Positions 1 through 7,798 are shown, numbered from the stretch's first letter. The stretch is 12,286 bases of DNA from Dehalococcoidia bacterium (GCA_030615865.1 JAUWYK010000061.1:1-12286); one strand, 5' to 3'. The notes: generated by a model not told the origin, from the sequence alone. Program-made: numbers and translations.

Positions 1-1356
1 TTTGATGTAGCCAGAACTGCCCGAAGGCTTGGTGGAGATGCTTCTATTGTCTGTCTGGAGTGTGAGGATAAATCTTCAAGAGATGGAATTCCAGCTGATA
101 TAGAAGAAATAGAGGGTGCTAGTGAAGAAGGAATACGAATAACCTATTCCCGGGGTGTAGAAGAGATAATCGGGGAAGGTGGAAAATTTAAAAAGATAAA
201 GTGTCCCCAATGCATATCGGTGTTTGATGAAACCGGATCATTTAATCCCAAGTTTAACTATAGTGATGCCATATATCTTGAGGGCAATGTGTTACTAATT
301 ACCATAGGGCAGGCCCCCGAGCAGGCGTTTTACCAGCAGGAGGGCTTGCTGGATGAGAGGGGCAGGCTTGACATTGATCAGCTTACTCTAATGAGCAATC
401 GCAAAGAAGGGGTTTTTATTGGAGGCGATGTGAGACGAGTAGGCTTTGCTGCAGAGGCAATGAGAGATGGAATGATGGCAGCAGAGTCTATAGACCGCTA
501 CCTGAAGGGCGAAGACCTTAAGGTGGAGAGGGAAAAGGAGTATGAGAGTGCGGCTATCCCGAAGCGCATGGATTACAAGCCTCAACCTGAATTGGTATGG
601 GCGCCGGTAGAGGAAAGGCAAAATTTCGACCCCTTTGAGAAAGGATTCACTCTGGAAGAAGCAGTGGAGGAGGCTAGAAGGTGCCTTTGTTGTGGACCAT
701 GTAGGAGCTGTAAAGCATGTGTAGCTTTAGAACTTCAGCCTGAGATACCAGAAATTGAATTCGATAAAGATTCATGTATTAGCTGTGGTAACTGCGCTTT
801 TTATTGCCCTTTCCAGGCGGTCAAGCTTGATAGTACCGGGATAGTCAGTTTTGATTTGGCTTCCTGTAAAGGCTGTGGCTTGTGTGTCGCCGTGTGTCCG
901 GCGCTAGCCTTGGATTTGGAGAATTGGGAGCGGGAGCGTATTTCAACCTTAATCTCCAAGCTATCATTGGAAATGGAACCGCCAAAGATTTTAGTATTTC
1001 GCTGTCAATGGGCTGTTCTCCCGCCGCTAGACACGGAATTGATTCAAAATACCCGCGCCATAGATTTGCCCTGCGCAGCAAGGGTTGATACCTTCCACAT
1101 CTTAGAGGCTTTCCAGAAAGGTGCAGATGGCGTTTTGGTAGCGGCTTGCCCTGAACAGGATTGCCATCGGCAGAGGGGGAGCAGGGAGGCGCAGCACTTA
1201 GTAGCGGTACTAAGAGAAAGGCTAAGCCAAATAGGGCTTCAAGATAGACTTCACTTCTGTACAGTAACCCCGAGATACCCAGAGGAGTTTAACCGGGAAT
1301 TAGAGGAGTTTAGCCAGAGAATAAAAGCTATTGGGTCAAAGGAGAGCAAGGAATGA
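1..1356 (+). CDS. FAD/NAD(P)-binding GltD-like oxidoreductase with two 4Fe-4S clusters and C-terminal MvhD domain (5' truncated)
   Basis: The frame is open from base 1, so the start lies outside the window; a GTG at 220 is internal. The 451 visible residues have three parts. Residues 1-170 resemble the NAD(P)/FAD fold of glutamate synthase small-subunit (GltD) proteins: the opening has the DVARTARRLGG motif, and VFIGGDVRRVGFAAEA near 138 is the usual FAD-closing segment. Residues about 228-300 carry a cysteine cluster (CLCCGPCRSCKAC) followed by two ferredoxin motifs (CISCGNCAFYCP and CKGCGLCVAVCP). Residues about 329-430 match the MvhD/FlpD hydrogenase-linked iron-sulfur domain, with PCAARVD and a GADGVLVAACPEQDCH stretch. 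MvhD normally passes electrons between hydrogenase and heterodisulfide reductase, so a cytoplasmic electron-transfer hub is inferred. Its stop overlaps the metV start by 4 bases. The second Cys of the usual CxWC is Ala. The exact redox partners are unknown. Confidence 0.88.
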   Translation, partial: FDVARTARRLGGDASIVCLECEDKSSRDGIPADIEEIEGASEEGIRITYSRGVEEIIGEGGKFKKIKCPQCISVFDETGSFNPKFNYSDAIYLEGNVLLITIGQAPEQAFYQQEGLLDERGRLDIDQLTLMSNRKEGVFIGGDVRRVGFAAEAMRDGMMAAESIDRYLKGEDLKVEREKEYESAAIPKRMDYKPQPELVWAPVEERQNFDPFEKGFTLEEAVEEARRCLCCGPCRSCKACVALELQPEIPEIEFDKDSCISCGNCAFYCPFQAVKLDSTGIVSFDLASCKGCGLCVAVCPALALDLENWERERISTLISKLSLEMEPPKILVFRCQWAVLPPLDTELIQNTRAIDLPCAARVDTFHILEAFQKGADGVLVAACPEQDCHRQRGSREAQHLVAVLRERLSQIGLQDRLHFCTVTPRYPEEFNRELEEFSQRIKAIGSKESKE

Positions 1357-1994
1357 TAGTAACAACGCAAAAGCCTTTGGATGAGGTTCTAGATTACATT
1401 TCCCCTTATAGCAATATCTTGATAGTTGGTTGTGATGGCTGTACTCAGCCACCAAGAGGCTTAAGAGAGGCTAAGACCTTGAGTCAATTGCTTGAGCTTG
1501 GCGGAAAGCTGAGGAATAAGGACTTCACCTTTAAAGAAATTACGCATCCGAAACAGTGTGATTCTTATCTGGCCGCGTCTATACTTAAGCCTCAAATGGA
1601 TGGGGTGGAAGCAGTACTCTCTTTGGCTTGCGGAATAGGGGTACAAACTTTAGCTCAAATTTTCCCTGAACTGCCTGTCTTCCCGGCGCAAAATACCCAT
1701 TTTATGGGGGCAGAGGACAGGGAGGGGGGTATTCTGGAGGAAAGGTGTGCCGGCTGTGGAGATTGTCTTCTAGCCCTGACCGGTGGCATTTGTCCTATTG
1801 CCAGATGCAGCAAGGGATTGGTTAATGGTGCTTGTGGCGGGAGTAAAGATGGCAAATGTGAACTCAGTCCTGAAAAGGACTGTGCCTGGGTTTTGATATA
1901 CGAGCAACTGAAGAAACAGGGCAAGCTACAAAACCTTAAGGAATTTCGTCCTCCTAGGGATTACCAGCTGACAGGATGGAAGGTTACCGTATAA
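1353..1994 (+). CDS. metV: MetV-type methylenetetrahydrofolate reductase C-terminal domain protein
   Basis: This 213-residue cytoplasmic protein resembles MetV, the small cysteine-rich subunit that partners MetF in the 5,10-methylenetetrahydrofolate reductase of anaerobes using the Wood-Ljungdahl pathway. Visible cysteines are C27, C30, C69, C93 and a C-terminal cluster C132, C135, C138, C147, C152, C161, C169 and C177, within motifs RCAGCGDC, CPIARCSKG and NGACGG that typify the family; these probably bind iron-sulfur and/or zinc. The ATG overlaps the stop of the upstream flavoprotein (ATGA), indicating translational coupling and a likely shared complex. In acetogens, MetVF is found with Hdr/MvhD-type subunits, which matches the upstream MvhD domain. 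No metF follows: hypF comes next, so metF must lie upstream of the window or elsewhere. Family assignment is strong; the physiological direction is inferred. Confidence 0.85.
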   Translation: MIVTTQKPLDEVLDYISPYSNILIVGCDGCTQPPRGLREAKTLSQLLELGGKLRNKDFTFKEITHPKQCDSYLAASILKPQMDGVEAVLSLACGIGVQTLAQIFPELPVFPAQNTHFMGAEDREGGILEERCAGCGDCLLALTGGICPIARCSKGLVNGACGGSKDGKCELSPEKDCAWVLIYEQLKKQGKLQNLKEFRPPRDYQLTGWKVTV

Positions 1995-2016
1995 CCAACT
2001 TGGTGGGGAGGGGTAA

Positions 2017-4305
2017 ATGGTGCTGGTGAAAGCAAGGAAGTTAGCCAAGATAGGGGTGCGTGGGGTAGTGCAGGGGGTCGGCTTCAGACCTTTTATCTAC
2101 CGACTGGCTCAGGCGCACAATTTGAAGGGTTTGGTGCGCAACACCTCGGGAAATGTAGAGATTGAAGTGGAGGGAGATGAGGAAGCCCTAGACAATTTCC
2201 TGAGCGACCTTGAAGCGAAAGCTCCTCCTATAGCGCGCATTGAAGAAGTTAAAGCTGCCTTCTATTCGGCGAAGGGTTATACCGATTTCAAAATTTGCCA
2301 AAGCCTGAGCCAGGAGGGGAAGTACCAGCTAATCTCACCGGATATCGCTACCTGTGAGGACTGTAAGCGGGAGATTTTCTCTCCTACCGACCGCCGCTTT
2401 GGCTACCCCTTTACTAACTGTACTAATTGTGGTCCTCGATTTACTATCATCGAGGACATCCCCTATGACCGCCCCAAGACTACCATGCGCCAGTTCGAGA
2501 TGTGCCCTGAGTGTCAGCGAGAATACGATGACCCGTTAGACCGGCGCTTTCATGCCCAGCCCAATGCTTGCCCTAAATGTGGCCCCAGCTTAAAGCTGGT
2601 TGATGGTAACGGTAACCCTGTTGAGGGCAATGATGCCATTAAGACGGCAAGTGAGCTCTTGAAAGCAGGGAAAATCTTGGCGCTTAGGGGTCTGGGCGGA
2701 TTTCAGCTTGCTTGTGATGCCACCAGCGAGGAAGCGATAAATCTTTTAAGAAGTAGAAAAAGGCGTCGCGCCAAACCTTTGGCAATTATGGTAGCCACCT
2801 TGGAAGAAGTTGAAAAGCACTGCTTGGTGTCTCCTGAAGAGAGAAAACTCCTTCAATCTCCCCAGTGCCCGATTGTACTTCTAAGGTGGAAGCACAGCTC
2901 ATCTAATATCGCCCCAGCAGTAGCTCCAAGTCTAAAGTACCTCGGGGTCATGCTCCCCTATACCCCTTTGCATCACCTTCTGTTAAGGGAGACCGGTCTT
3001 CCTCTGGTAATGACCAGCGGCAACCTTAGTGAGGAACCTATTGCCAAAGATAACGATGAGGCTTTAAGAAGGCTTGGCGGAATTGCTGACTACTTCCTAG
3101 TGCACAACCGGGATATTTTTGCCCGATATGATGATAGCGTCTATATGGTGGAGGGTAAGCCTCAGGCTATAAGGCGAGCCCGCAGCTATGCCCCATACCC
3201 CATTTTTCTTCCTTTCAGGTCAAAGCAAATTCTCGCCTGCGGGGCGGAGCTAAAGAATACATTTTGTCTAACCAAAGATGAGCATGCTTTCCTCAGCCAG
3301 CACATCGGTGATATGGAGAATGAGGAAACTCTGGAGCACTTTGAAAACACTATTGAGCTTTATAAAAAGCTATTTCGCATTGAACCCGAAATCATAGCTT
3401 ATGATATGCACCCAGAGTATCTTTCCACAAAATATGCCCTTCAGGCTGGCTTGGAGCATCTCGTCCCGGTGCAACACCATCATGCTCATATTGTAAGCTG
3501 CATGGTAGAGAATAAAGTCGAGGGACCCGTTATCGGGGTAGCCTTTGATGGCACGGGATATGGCACCGATGGCACCATCTGGGGAGGTGAATTCCTGCTC
3601 GCTGATTGGCGCAGCTTCCAAAGGGTAGGACATTTGGAATATGCACCTCTACTTGGTGGTGTAGCCGCTATAAACAAGCCTTATCGTATGGCCTTAAGTT
3701 ATCTCTATACATTGCTGGGGGAAAATTTCTCCTTGGAAGGTCTCCCACTTGGCAAGCTTAATGCCACTGAACTTGACATAATAAAACAGCAGCTGGAGCG
3801 AGGAGTAAACTGTCCTTTGACCTCAAGTGCCGGGCGACTTTTTGATGCCGTTTCTGCCTTAGCCGGGGTAAGAGAGGAAATAGATTATGAAGCTCAGGCA
3901 GCCATCGAGCTGGAGATGCTGGCTTCCAATAAAGTGGATGAACGGAAGTCCTATCCTTTCTCCATTGTTGAGCACCAAGGAATGAAGGTGGTGAAGCTAG
4001 AGGAACTATTCTCAATGATAGTCCAGGATGTCAAAAATCAAGCCCCTGTCTCCGTAATATCACTCAAGTTTCACAACACCATGGCTCAGATGATTGTAGA
4101 AATGTGTAAATTGATTGCAAAGGAGGCTAGAATAAGTCAAGTGGCATTGAGCGGGGGCGTTTTTCAAAATCGGTTACTGCTGAAGTTGGCTACGGCTGCT
4201 TTACAACAAGAAGGCTTTAGTGTGCTTACTCACCATCTGGTGCCCTGTAATGATGGTGGAATTTCCTTGGGACAAGCGGTGATTGCCAATTTCACCACAT
4301 CTTGA
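2017..4305 (+). CDS. hypF: Carbamoyltransferase HypF, [NiFe]-hydrogenase maturation
   Basis: HypF (762 residues, normal length) converts carbamoyl phosphate and ATP into carbamoyl-adenylate and passes the carbamoyl group to the HypE C-terminal cysteine, the source of the cyanide ligands of the NiFe site. All domains are visible in order. An acylphosphatase-like domain with GVVQGVGFRPF lies at 16-26. Two zinc fingers have C113/C116 with C135/C138 and C163/C166 with C185/C188. A YrdC-like nucleotide-binding domain spans about 205-395, with KRRRAKPLA and TSGNLSEEPI motifs. A Kae1/TobZ-like domain carries QHHHAH at 486-491, FDGTGYGTDGTIWGGEF, SGGVFQNRLL and NDGGISLGQ. The ATG is preceded by a purine-rich GGGGAGGGG at about 2005-2013. 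The gene lies 22 bases after metV, probably co-transcribed, and is separated from the other hyp genes by the YbjQ-domain gene. Identification is near certain. Confidence 0.97.
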   Translation: MVLVKARKLAKIGVRGVVQGVGFRPFIYRLAQAHNLKGLVRNTSGNVEIEVEGDEEALDNFLSDLEAKAPPIARIEEVKAAFYSAKGYTDFKICQSLSQEGKYQLISPDIATCEDCKREIFSPTDRRFGYPFTNCTNCGPRFTIIEDIPYDRPKTTMRQFEMCPECQREYDDPLDRRFHAQPNACPKCGPSLKLVDGNGNPVEGNDAIKTASELLKAGKILALRGLGGFQLACDATSEEAINLLRSRKRRRAKPLAIMVATLEEVEKHCLVSPEERKLLQSPQCPIVLLRWKHSSSNIAPAVAPSLKYLGVMLPYTPLHHLLLRETGLPLVMTSGNLSEEPIAKDNDEALRRLGGIADYFLVHNRDIFARYDDSVYMVEGKPQAIRRARSYAPYPIFLPFRSKQILACGAELKNTFCLTKDEHAFLSQHIGDMENEETLEHFENTIELYKKLFRIEPEIIAYDMHPEYLSTKYALQAGLEHLVPVQHHHAHIVSCMVENKVEGPVIGVAFDGTGYGTDGTIWGGEFLLADWRSFQRVGHLEYAPLLGGVAAINKPYRMALSYLYTLLGENFSLEGLPLGKLNATELDIIKQQLERGVNCPLTSSAGRLFDAVSALAGVREEIDYEAQAAIELEMLASNKVDERKSYPFSIVEHQGMKVVKLEELFSMIVQDVKNQAPVSVISLKFHNTMAQMIVEMCKLIAKEARISQVALSGGVFQNRLLLKLATAALQQEGFSVLTHHLVPCNDGGISLGQAVIANFTTS

Positions 4306-4312
4306 CTGTCCT

Positions 4313-4375
4313 ATGAAAATTATCTTTACCAAACATGCTAAATCAAAATTTAAAGACTTGGGAGAGTTATTGTAA
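4313..4375 (+). pseudogene. Possible 5' remnant of a DUF4258-like small protein gene
   Basis: An ATG eight bases after hypF opens a 20-codon frame whose product begins MKIIFTKHAKSKF. This resembles the opening of DUF4258-family proteins (often toxin-antitoxin associated), which I recall as MKIIFTKHA-like starts followed by about 70 more residues. Here the frame stops after 20 codons, and I could not pick up the expected continuation in the other forward frames. No Shine-Dalgarno sequence precedes the ATG. It is most likely a decayed gene fragment; it could also be a chance open frame. Confidence 0.3.
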
Positions 4376-4432
4376 GAAATTGTTACTTTTCGATGCCGAA
4401 GATTTATAGTAGATAGGTGATTGTAATACTAT

Positions 4433-4500
4433 ACTGAATTCAAAAATCTTTGTGAAAGGAGGAGAAATTACTGAATTCAAAAGTCTTTGTAAAGGGAGGA
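4433..4500 (+). repeat. Tandem duplication (37-bp period) carrying two ribosome binding sites
   Basis: Two 31-base copies, 4433-4463 and 4470-4500, both start ACTGAATTCAAAA and end in GGGAGGA or GGAGGA. I count 28 of 31 identical positions. Each ends in a strong Shine-Dalgarno sequence. Only the second is followed by a usable start at the right distance (GTG at 4507, start of the YbjQ-domain gene). The first has no start codon at proper spacing. It looks like a local duplication of a leader/RBS segment; a regulatory role is speculative. Confidence 0.75.
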
Positions 4501-4506
4501 AAAGCT

Positions 4507-5067
4507 GTGAAGATAATTCGACTGTTCGGTTCGTCGGCCTGCGTAATCGGGCTCTTCACCGCGGTCTTTGCCGGGATACCTTGGTATGTCTACCACGAGC
4601 CCATTTTGCCCTGGTGGCTAAAGATTGCGGTCTACGCTCTTGTTGGTGGTATCCTGCTGGTCTTATTGACAGTGGCCGTTGAACAGCGGAAAGGCAAGGC
4701 ACCAGAAAAGGAACTCCTACCTGGTGAGTCTCAGTCTCGGGTATTGCTCCAGAATTCTACAGAAGTCCCCGGTCACGAGATTACCGAAGTCTTGGGCTTG
4801 GTCAAGGGGCACACTATCTTTGCTATCTGGCTTGGAAGGGACCTTTCTGCCTTGGTGCGACTGATTCTTGGTGGTGAGCTGATTGAGTACACGGAGATGA
4901 TGGGGAGAGCCCGTAAAGTGGCTACTGATCGGATGATAGCCGAGGCTGAGGAGCTGGGGGCTGACGCAGTCATTAACATCCGTTTTGTGACTACCAGTGT
5001 CATCGGTAGTGCCGCTGAGCTTTTGGCCTACGGTACAGCTGTTAAGCTCAGTACTCCGGCCACCTGA
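4507..5067 (+). CDS. Membrane-anchored YbjQ/UPF0145-domain protein
   Basis: This 186-residue protein has two hydrophobic segments at its N-terminus (about 8-26 and 37-58) and a soluble C-terminal domain (about 85-184) resembling YbjQ/UPF0145, a small fold sometimes described as heavy-metal-binding. Matching signs are EVPGHEITEVLGLVKG, the GGELIEY segment, a helix with MIAEAEELGADAVINIRF, and a terminal AYGTAV strand. Stand-alone YbjQ proteins are about 105 residues, so the membrane anchor is an extra. The GTG start is chosen because AAAGGGAGGA at 4491-4500 sits at good spacing and gives a complete first membrane segment. It lies between hypF and hypC, but no role in hydrogenase maturation is established. 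A hairpin follows it. Domain assignment is good; function is unknown. Confidence 0.82.
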   Translation: MKIIRLFGSSACVIGLFTAVFAGIPWYVYHEPILPWWLKIAVYALVGGILLVLLTVAVEQRKGKAPEKELLPGESQSRVLLQNSTEVPGHEITEVLGLVKGHTIFAIWLGRDLSALVRLILGGELIEYTEMMGRARKVATDRMIAEAEELGADAVINIRFVTTSVIGSAAELLAYGTAVKLSTPAT

Positions 5068-5086
5068 TAAACATTGATTATTAGGG

Positions 5087-5119
5087 AAAGTGCTTGCGCT
5101 TAGCTAAGCGAAAGCTTTT
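5087..5119 (+). terminator. Palindromic hairpin with short T-run upstream of hypC
   Basis: A perfect 14-base palindrome (CGCTTAGCTAAGCG, 5097-5110) is flanked by GCTT at 5092-5095 and AAGC at 5112-5115. Together they form an interrupted stem capped by an AGCT loop, followed by TTTT at 5116-5119. It fits a weak intrinsic terminator for the YbjQ-domain gene, only about 20 bases before hypC. Because the same strand continues into hypC, it could instead be an attenuator or an operator for a dimeric regulator. Confidence 0.45.
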
Positions 5120-5139
5120 AACAGCGAGGATAATCTAAT

Positions 5140-5370
5140 ATGTGTCTGGCTATCCCGGCACTGATTAAGCTTATAGAAGATAAAGAGGCTGATGTTGAGA
5201 TAGGGGGTATAAGCCGCCGCATCAGCCTGTGGCTAACCCCGGAGGCTAAAGTAGGGGACTATGTGCTCGTCCACACCGGCTATGCCATAAATATTCTGGA
5301 CCAGGAACAAGCCGGAGAAACCTTGAGGCTCTTGCGGGAAATAGCCGGGCTGGCTGAGGAGGAAGGTTGA
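5140..5370 (+). CDS. hypC: Hydrogenase maturation chaperone HypC (HybG/HupF family)
   Basis: HypC is a small cytoplasmic chaperone that, with HypD, carries the Fe(CN)2CO unit and delivers it to the hydrogenase large-subunit precursor. The 76-residue product has the family hallmark MCLAIP at the N-terminus, with the essential Cys2 that contacts iron. It also has the OB-fold signatures VGDYVLVHTGYAI and DQEQAGETL typical of HypC. The ATG is preceded by GCGAGGA (5124-5130) at 9-base spacing. Its stop overlaps the hypD start (TTGA), so hypC and hypD are translationally coupled, matching the complex their products form. The usual Gly after the MCLAIP motif is Ala here, a minor change. Identification is confident. 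Confidence 0.95.
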   Translation: MCLAIPALIKLIEDKEADVEIGGISRRISLWLTPEAKVGDYVLVHTGYAINILDQEQAGETLRLLREIAGLAEEEG

Positions 5371-6461
5371 AGTTTATTACTGAATTTCGGCGCTCTGAAC
5401 TGGCTGACGGGTTAATCTCCCAAATTCATCGTAAGTCCAAGACCCCGGCGCGGTTCATGGAGTTCTGCGGTGGTCATACGGTAACCATTTTTAGATATGG
5501 CATCCGCCAGGTTTTGCCCAGGACCATTGACATGGTCTCTGGACCAGGCTGCCCTATCTGCGTTACCGCCAACGCTGATTTGGATAAGGCAATCGCCTTG
5601 TCCCAAATCCCAGGTGTTATCATCGCCACCTTCGGCGATATGGTTAAAGTACCTGGGAGCCGCTCCAGCTTACAAAAGGTCAAGGCTGACGGTGCCGACG
5701 TGCGTGTGGTATATTCCACAATAGACGCCCTTAAAATAGCCGGGGACAACCCTGATAAATCTGTGGTCTTCCTCGGCATCGGGTTTGAGACCACTGCCCC
5801 GACCATTGCCGCTTCTATCCTCCAGGCAGAGGAAAGAGGGATAAGGAATTATTATGTTCTTTCCTTGCATAAGCTCTGCCCGCCGGTGATTCGAGCCATT
5901 CTTGATTCAGGTGAGGTCAAACTTGATGGGCTTATATGCCCGGGACATGTAAGCGCTATTATCGGCTCCCACCCTTGGCAGTTCATCGCCCGAGATTACG
6001 GTATCCCCTGTGTAGTCTCCGGTTTTGAACCATTAGATATCCTCCAATGCGTCGATATGCTGGTGGCTCAGGTTGAGAATGGTGAGTCTAAGGTTGAGAT
6101 TGCCTACCGACGGGGAGTACGCCCTGAAGGCAACCAACAGGCTCTGAAACTTATGGGACAGGTATTTGAGCCTTGTCCCGCTCAGTGGCGGGGGATAGGG
6201 GAGGTTACCGAGAGCGGCTTGAAGCTAAGGAAAAAGTATCAGCACTTTGATGCCGAACTCGCTTTTGATATTGACCCCGGCCCTACCTATGAGCCTGTAG
6301 GCTGTATCTGCGGCGACATCCTGCGGGGGGTTAAAGCACCGCTTGATTGTCGGCTCTTCGGTAAGACCTGCACCCCACAATATCCTGTAGGACCCTGCAT
6401 GGTTTCTTCAGAGGGCAGTTGCGCTGCCTACTACCTTTATGGAGGCGGTTTTGGAGGATAA
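5367..6461 (+). CDS. hypD: Hydrogenase maturation protein HypD
   Basis: HypD is the iron-sulfur scaffold on which the Fe(CN)2CO moiety is assembled with HypC, accepting cyanide groups from HypE. The 364-residue product has normal length and motifs. The FCGGHT motif contains C34, equivalent to the iron-binding catalytic Cys; GPGCPIC carries C62 and C65; GFETTAPT lies in the central domain. A C-terminal cysteine set (C313, C315, C328, C335, C344, C352) includes the probable 4Fe-4S ligands. The TTG start at 5367 overlaps the hypC stop by four bases and is supported by AGGAGG at 5357-5362 with 4-base spacing; no better ATG precedes FCGGHT. The 3' end overlaps hypE. Identification is near certain. 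Confidence 0.96.
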   Translation: MKFITEFRRSELADGLISQIHRKSKTPARFMEFCGGHTVTIFRYGIRQVLPRTIDMVSGPGCPICVTANADLDKAIALSQIPGVIIATFGDMVKVPGSRSSLQKVKADGADVRVVYSTIDALKIAGDNPDKSVVFLGIGFETTAPTIAASILQAEERGIRNYYVLSLHKLCPPVIRAILDSGEVKLDGLICPGHVSAIIGSHPWQFIARDYGIPCVVSGFEPLDILQCVDMLVAQVENGESKVEIAYRRGVRPEGNQQALKLMGQVFEPCPAQWRGIGEVTESGLKLRKKYQHFDAELAFDIDPGPTYEPVGCICGDILRGVKAPLDCRLFGKTCTPQYPVGPCMVSSEGSCAAYYLYGGGFGG

Positions 6462-7455
6462 AATCCTGCTCGCCCACGGCAGCGGGGGGAAGCTAGCCCA
6501 CGAGCTGGTAGAGAGAAGCTTTGTCAAAGCTTTGGCTAATCCCCTTTTAGCTAAGCTGGATGACTCAGCCGTTTTTGACTTCAGCGGAAGGCTAGCCTTC
6601 ACCACCGATAGCTATGTGGTAAGCCCCATCTTCTTCCCCGGCGGAGATATTGGCAAGCTCGCTGTTTATGGTACAGTGAATGACTTAGCTATGTCTGGTG
6701 CTAAACCCCTTTATCTGTCTCTTTCCTTTATCATCGAGGAAGGACTTTCCCTAGGTGAACTGAATGAAATCGTAGGCTCTGTCCAGAAGGCAGCTCAACA
6801 GGCAGGAGTGGAAATTATTACTGGAGACACCAAGGTAGTACACCGGGGCAGCGCTGATAAGCTCTTTATTAACACTGCCGGTGTCGGCATAATACCGGTG
6901 GGGGTCAATATCTCTGGCAGCAATGCCAGACCAGGGGATAAGCTGATTCTGAGCGGGACTATAGGCGACCATGGAATAGCTGTGCTTAGCCAACGGGAAG
7001 GTTTGAGCTTTTCCACACAGCTTGAGAGTGATTGTGCTCCACTGGGGAGCCTAGTGGCTGAAATATTGGAAGTCAGCCCAAATATCCATTGCTTACGAGA
7101 CCCTACCCGAGGGGGGTTGGCTACTACCTTAAATGAACTGGCAAAGCAATCGCAAGTAAGTATAAGGATTGAAGAGGAAAAGGTTCCGGTGCGGGAGGAG
7201 GTTCTGGCTGCTTGCGAGATGTTGGGCTTTGACCCCCTTTATGTAGCCAACGAAGGCAAGCTAGTGGCTATAATCCCAGCTGGAGATGCCGATAAGATTC
7301 TCAAAGCAATGAGAGAAAATCATTATGGAAAAGGTGCGGCTATCATCGGTGAGGTGAGGGCGGAACATCCCGGCCGGGTAATAATGAAAACCTGTCTGGG
7401 AGCTTCCCGAATAGTTGACATGTTAGTTGGAGACCTATTACCCAGGATTTGTTAA
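6439..7455 (+). CDS. hypE: Hydrogenase maturation protein HypE (carbamoyl dehydratase)
   Basis: HypE dehydrates the thiocarbamate on its own C-terminal cysteine to thiocyanate using ATP, then donates cyanide to HypC-HypD. The 338-residue product has the PurM/AIR-synthase-like fold signatures (LAHGSGG near the start, DDSAVF, FTTDSYVVSP, VYGTVNDLAMSGAKP, GDTKVV, RDPTRGGLAT). It ends exactly in the canonical PRIC tail, with the acceptor C338 as last residue, so it is intact. The start is uncertain. ATG 6439 lacks a clear Shine-Dalgarno and overlaps hypD by 23 bases. TTG 6451 is preceded by GGAGG at 6441-6445 with 5-base spacing and would give a protein four residues shorter. Either way hypD and hypE are coupled. 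Identification is near certain. Confidence 0.96.
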   Translation: MEAVLEDKILLAHGSGGKLAHELVERSFVKALANPLLAKLDDSAVFDFSGRLAFTTDSYVVSPIFFPGGDIGKLAVYGTVNDLAMSGAKPLYLSLSFIIEEGLSLGELNEIVGSVQKAAQQAGVEIITGDTKVVHRGSADKLFINTAGVGIIPVGVNISGSNARPGDKLILSGTIGDHGIAVLSQREGLSFSTQLESDCAPLGSLVAEILEVSPNIHCLRDPTRGGLATTLNELAKQSQVSIRIEEEKVPVREEVLAACEMLGFDPLYVANEGKLVAIIPAGDADKILKAMRENHYGKGAAIIGEVRAEHPGRVIMKTCLGASRIVDMLVGDLLPRIC

Positions 7456-7456
7456 T

Positions 7457-7798
7457 ATGCACGAACTAGCTATAACTCAAAGCATGCTCGACCTTGTGCT
7501 GGAACAGGCAGAAAAGGCTGGAGCTAAGGAAGTGGGGAAAATCAACCTGGTTATCGGAGAGATGACCGGGGTTGTTGAGCGGTGCGTCCAGTTTTACTTC
7601 GATTTCCTCAGCCGGGGGACGCCGGCTGAGGGGGCGGCTCTTTCCTTCACCATGGTTCCGACAACGGCTCGGTGTCAGGGCTGCGATAAGGCCTTCGAAC
7701 TCAAAGAATTTGATTGGAATTGTCCCTATTGTCAGAGTAACAGCATGGAGATTATAGCTGGCAAAGAGTTATTTGTAGAAAGCATCGAGGTGGAATAG
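7457..7798 (+). CDS. hypA: Hydrogenase nickel-incorporation protein HypA (HybF family)
   Basis: HypA is a small nickel metallochaperone that, with HypB, inserts nickel into the hydrogenase large subunit after the iron centre is built. Starting at ATG 7457, one base after the hypE stop, gives 113 residues beginning MHELAIT, which places the nickel-binding His2 and Glu3 correctly. The longer frame from ATG 7427 would put a ten-residue extension before this motif and is rejected. A zinc site is formed by CQGC near 75-78 and CPYC near 93-96. There is no strong Shine-Dalgarno before 7457, consistent with coupling to hypE. The stop abuts the hypB ATG. Identification is confident. Confidence 0.94.
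   Translation: MHELAITQSMLDLVLEQAEKAGAKEVGKINLVIGEMTGVVERCVQFYFDFLSRGTPAEGAALSFTMVPTTARCQGCDKAFELKEFDWNCPYCQSNSMEIIAGKELFVESIEVE

Noticed and set aside
220..1356. GTG at 220 as the start of the first gene
   Set aside because: The frame is open and clearly GltD-like from base 1, so the GTG is internal.
4452..4682. 76-codon plus-strand frame overlapping the YbjQ gene start
   Set aside because: It reads through the real gene in another frame, its GTG lies inside the duplicated leader, and its product resembles nothing.
7427..7456. Upstream ATG extending HypA
   Set aside because: It would place ten residues before MHELAIT and abolish the N-terminal nickel site; it also lies inside hypE.
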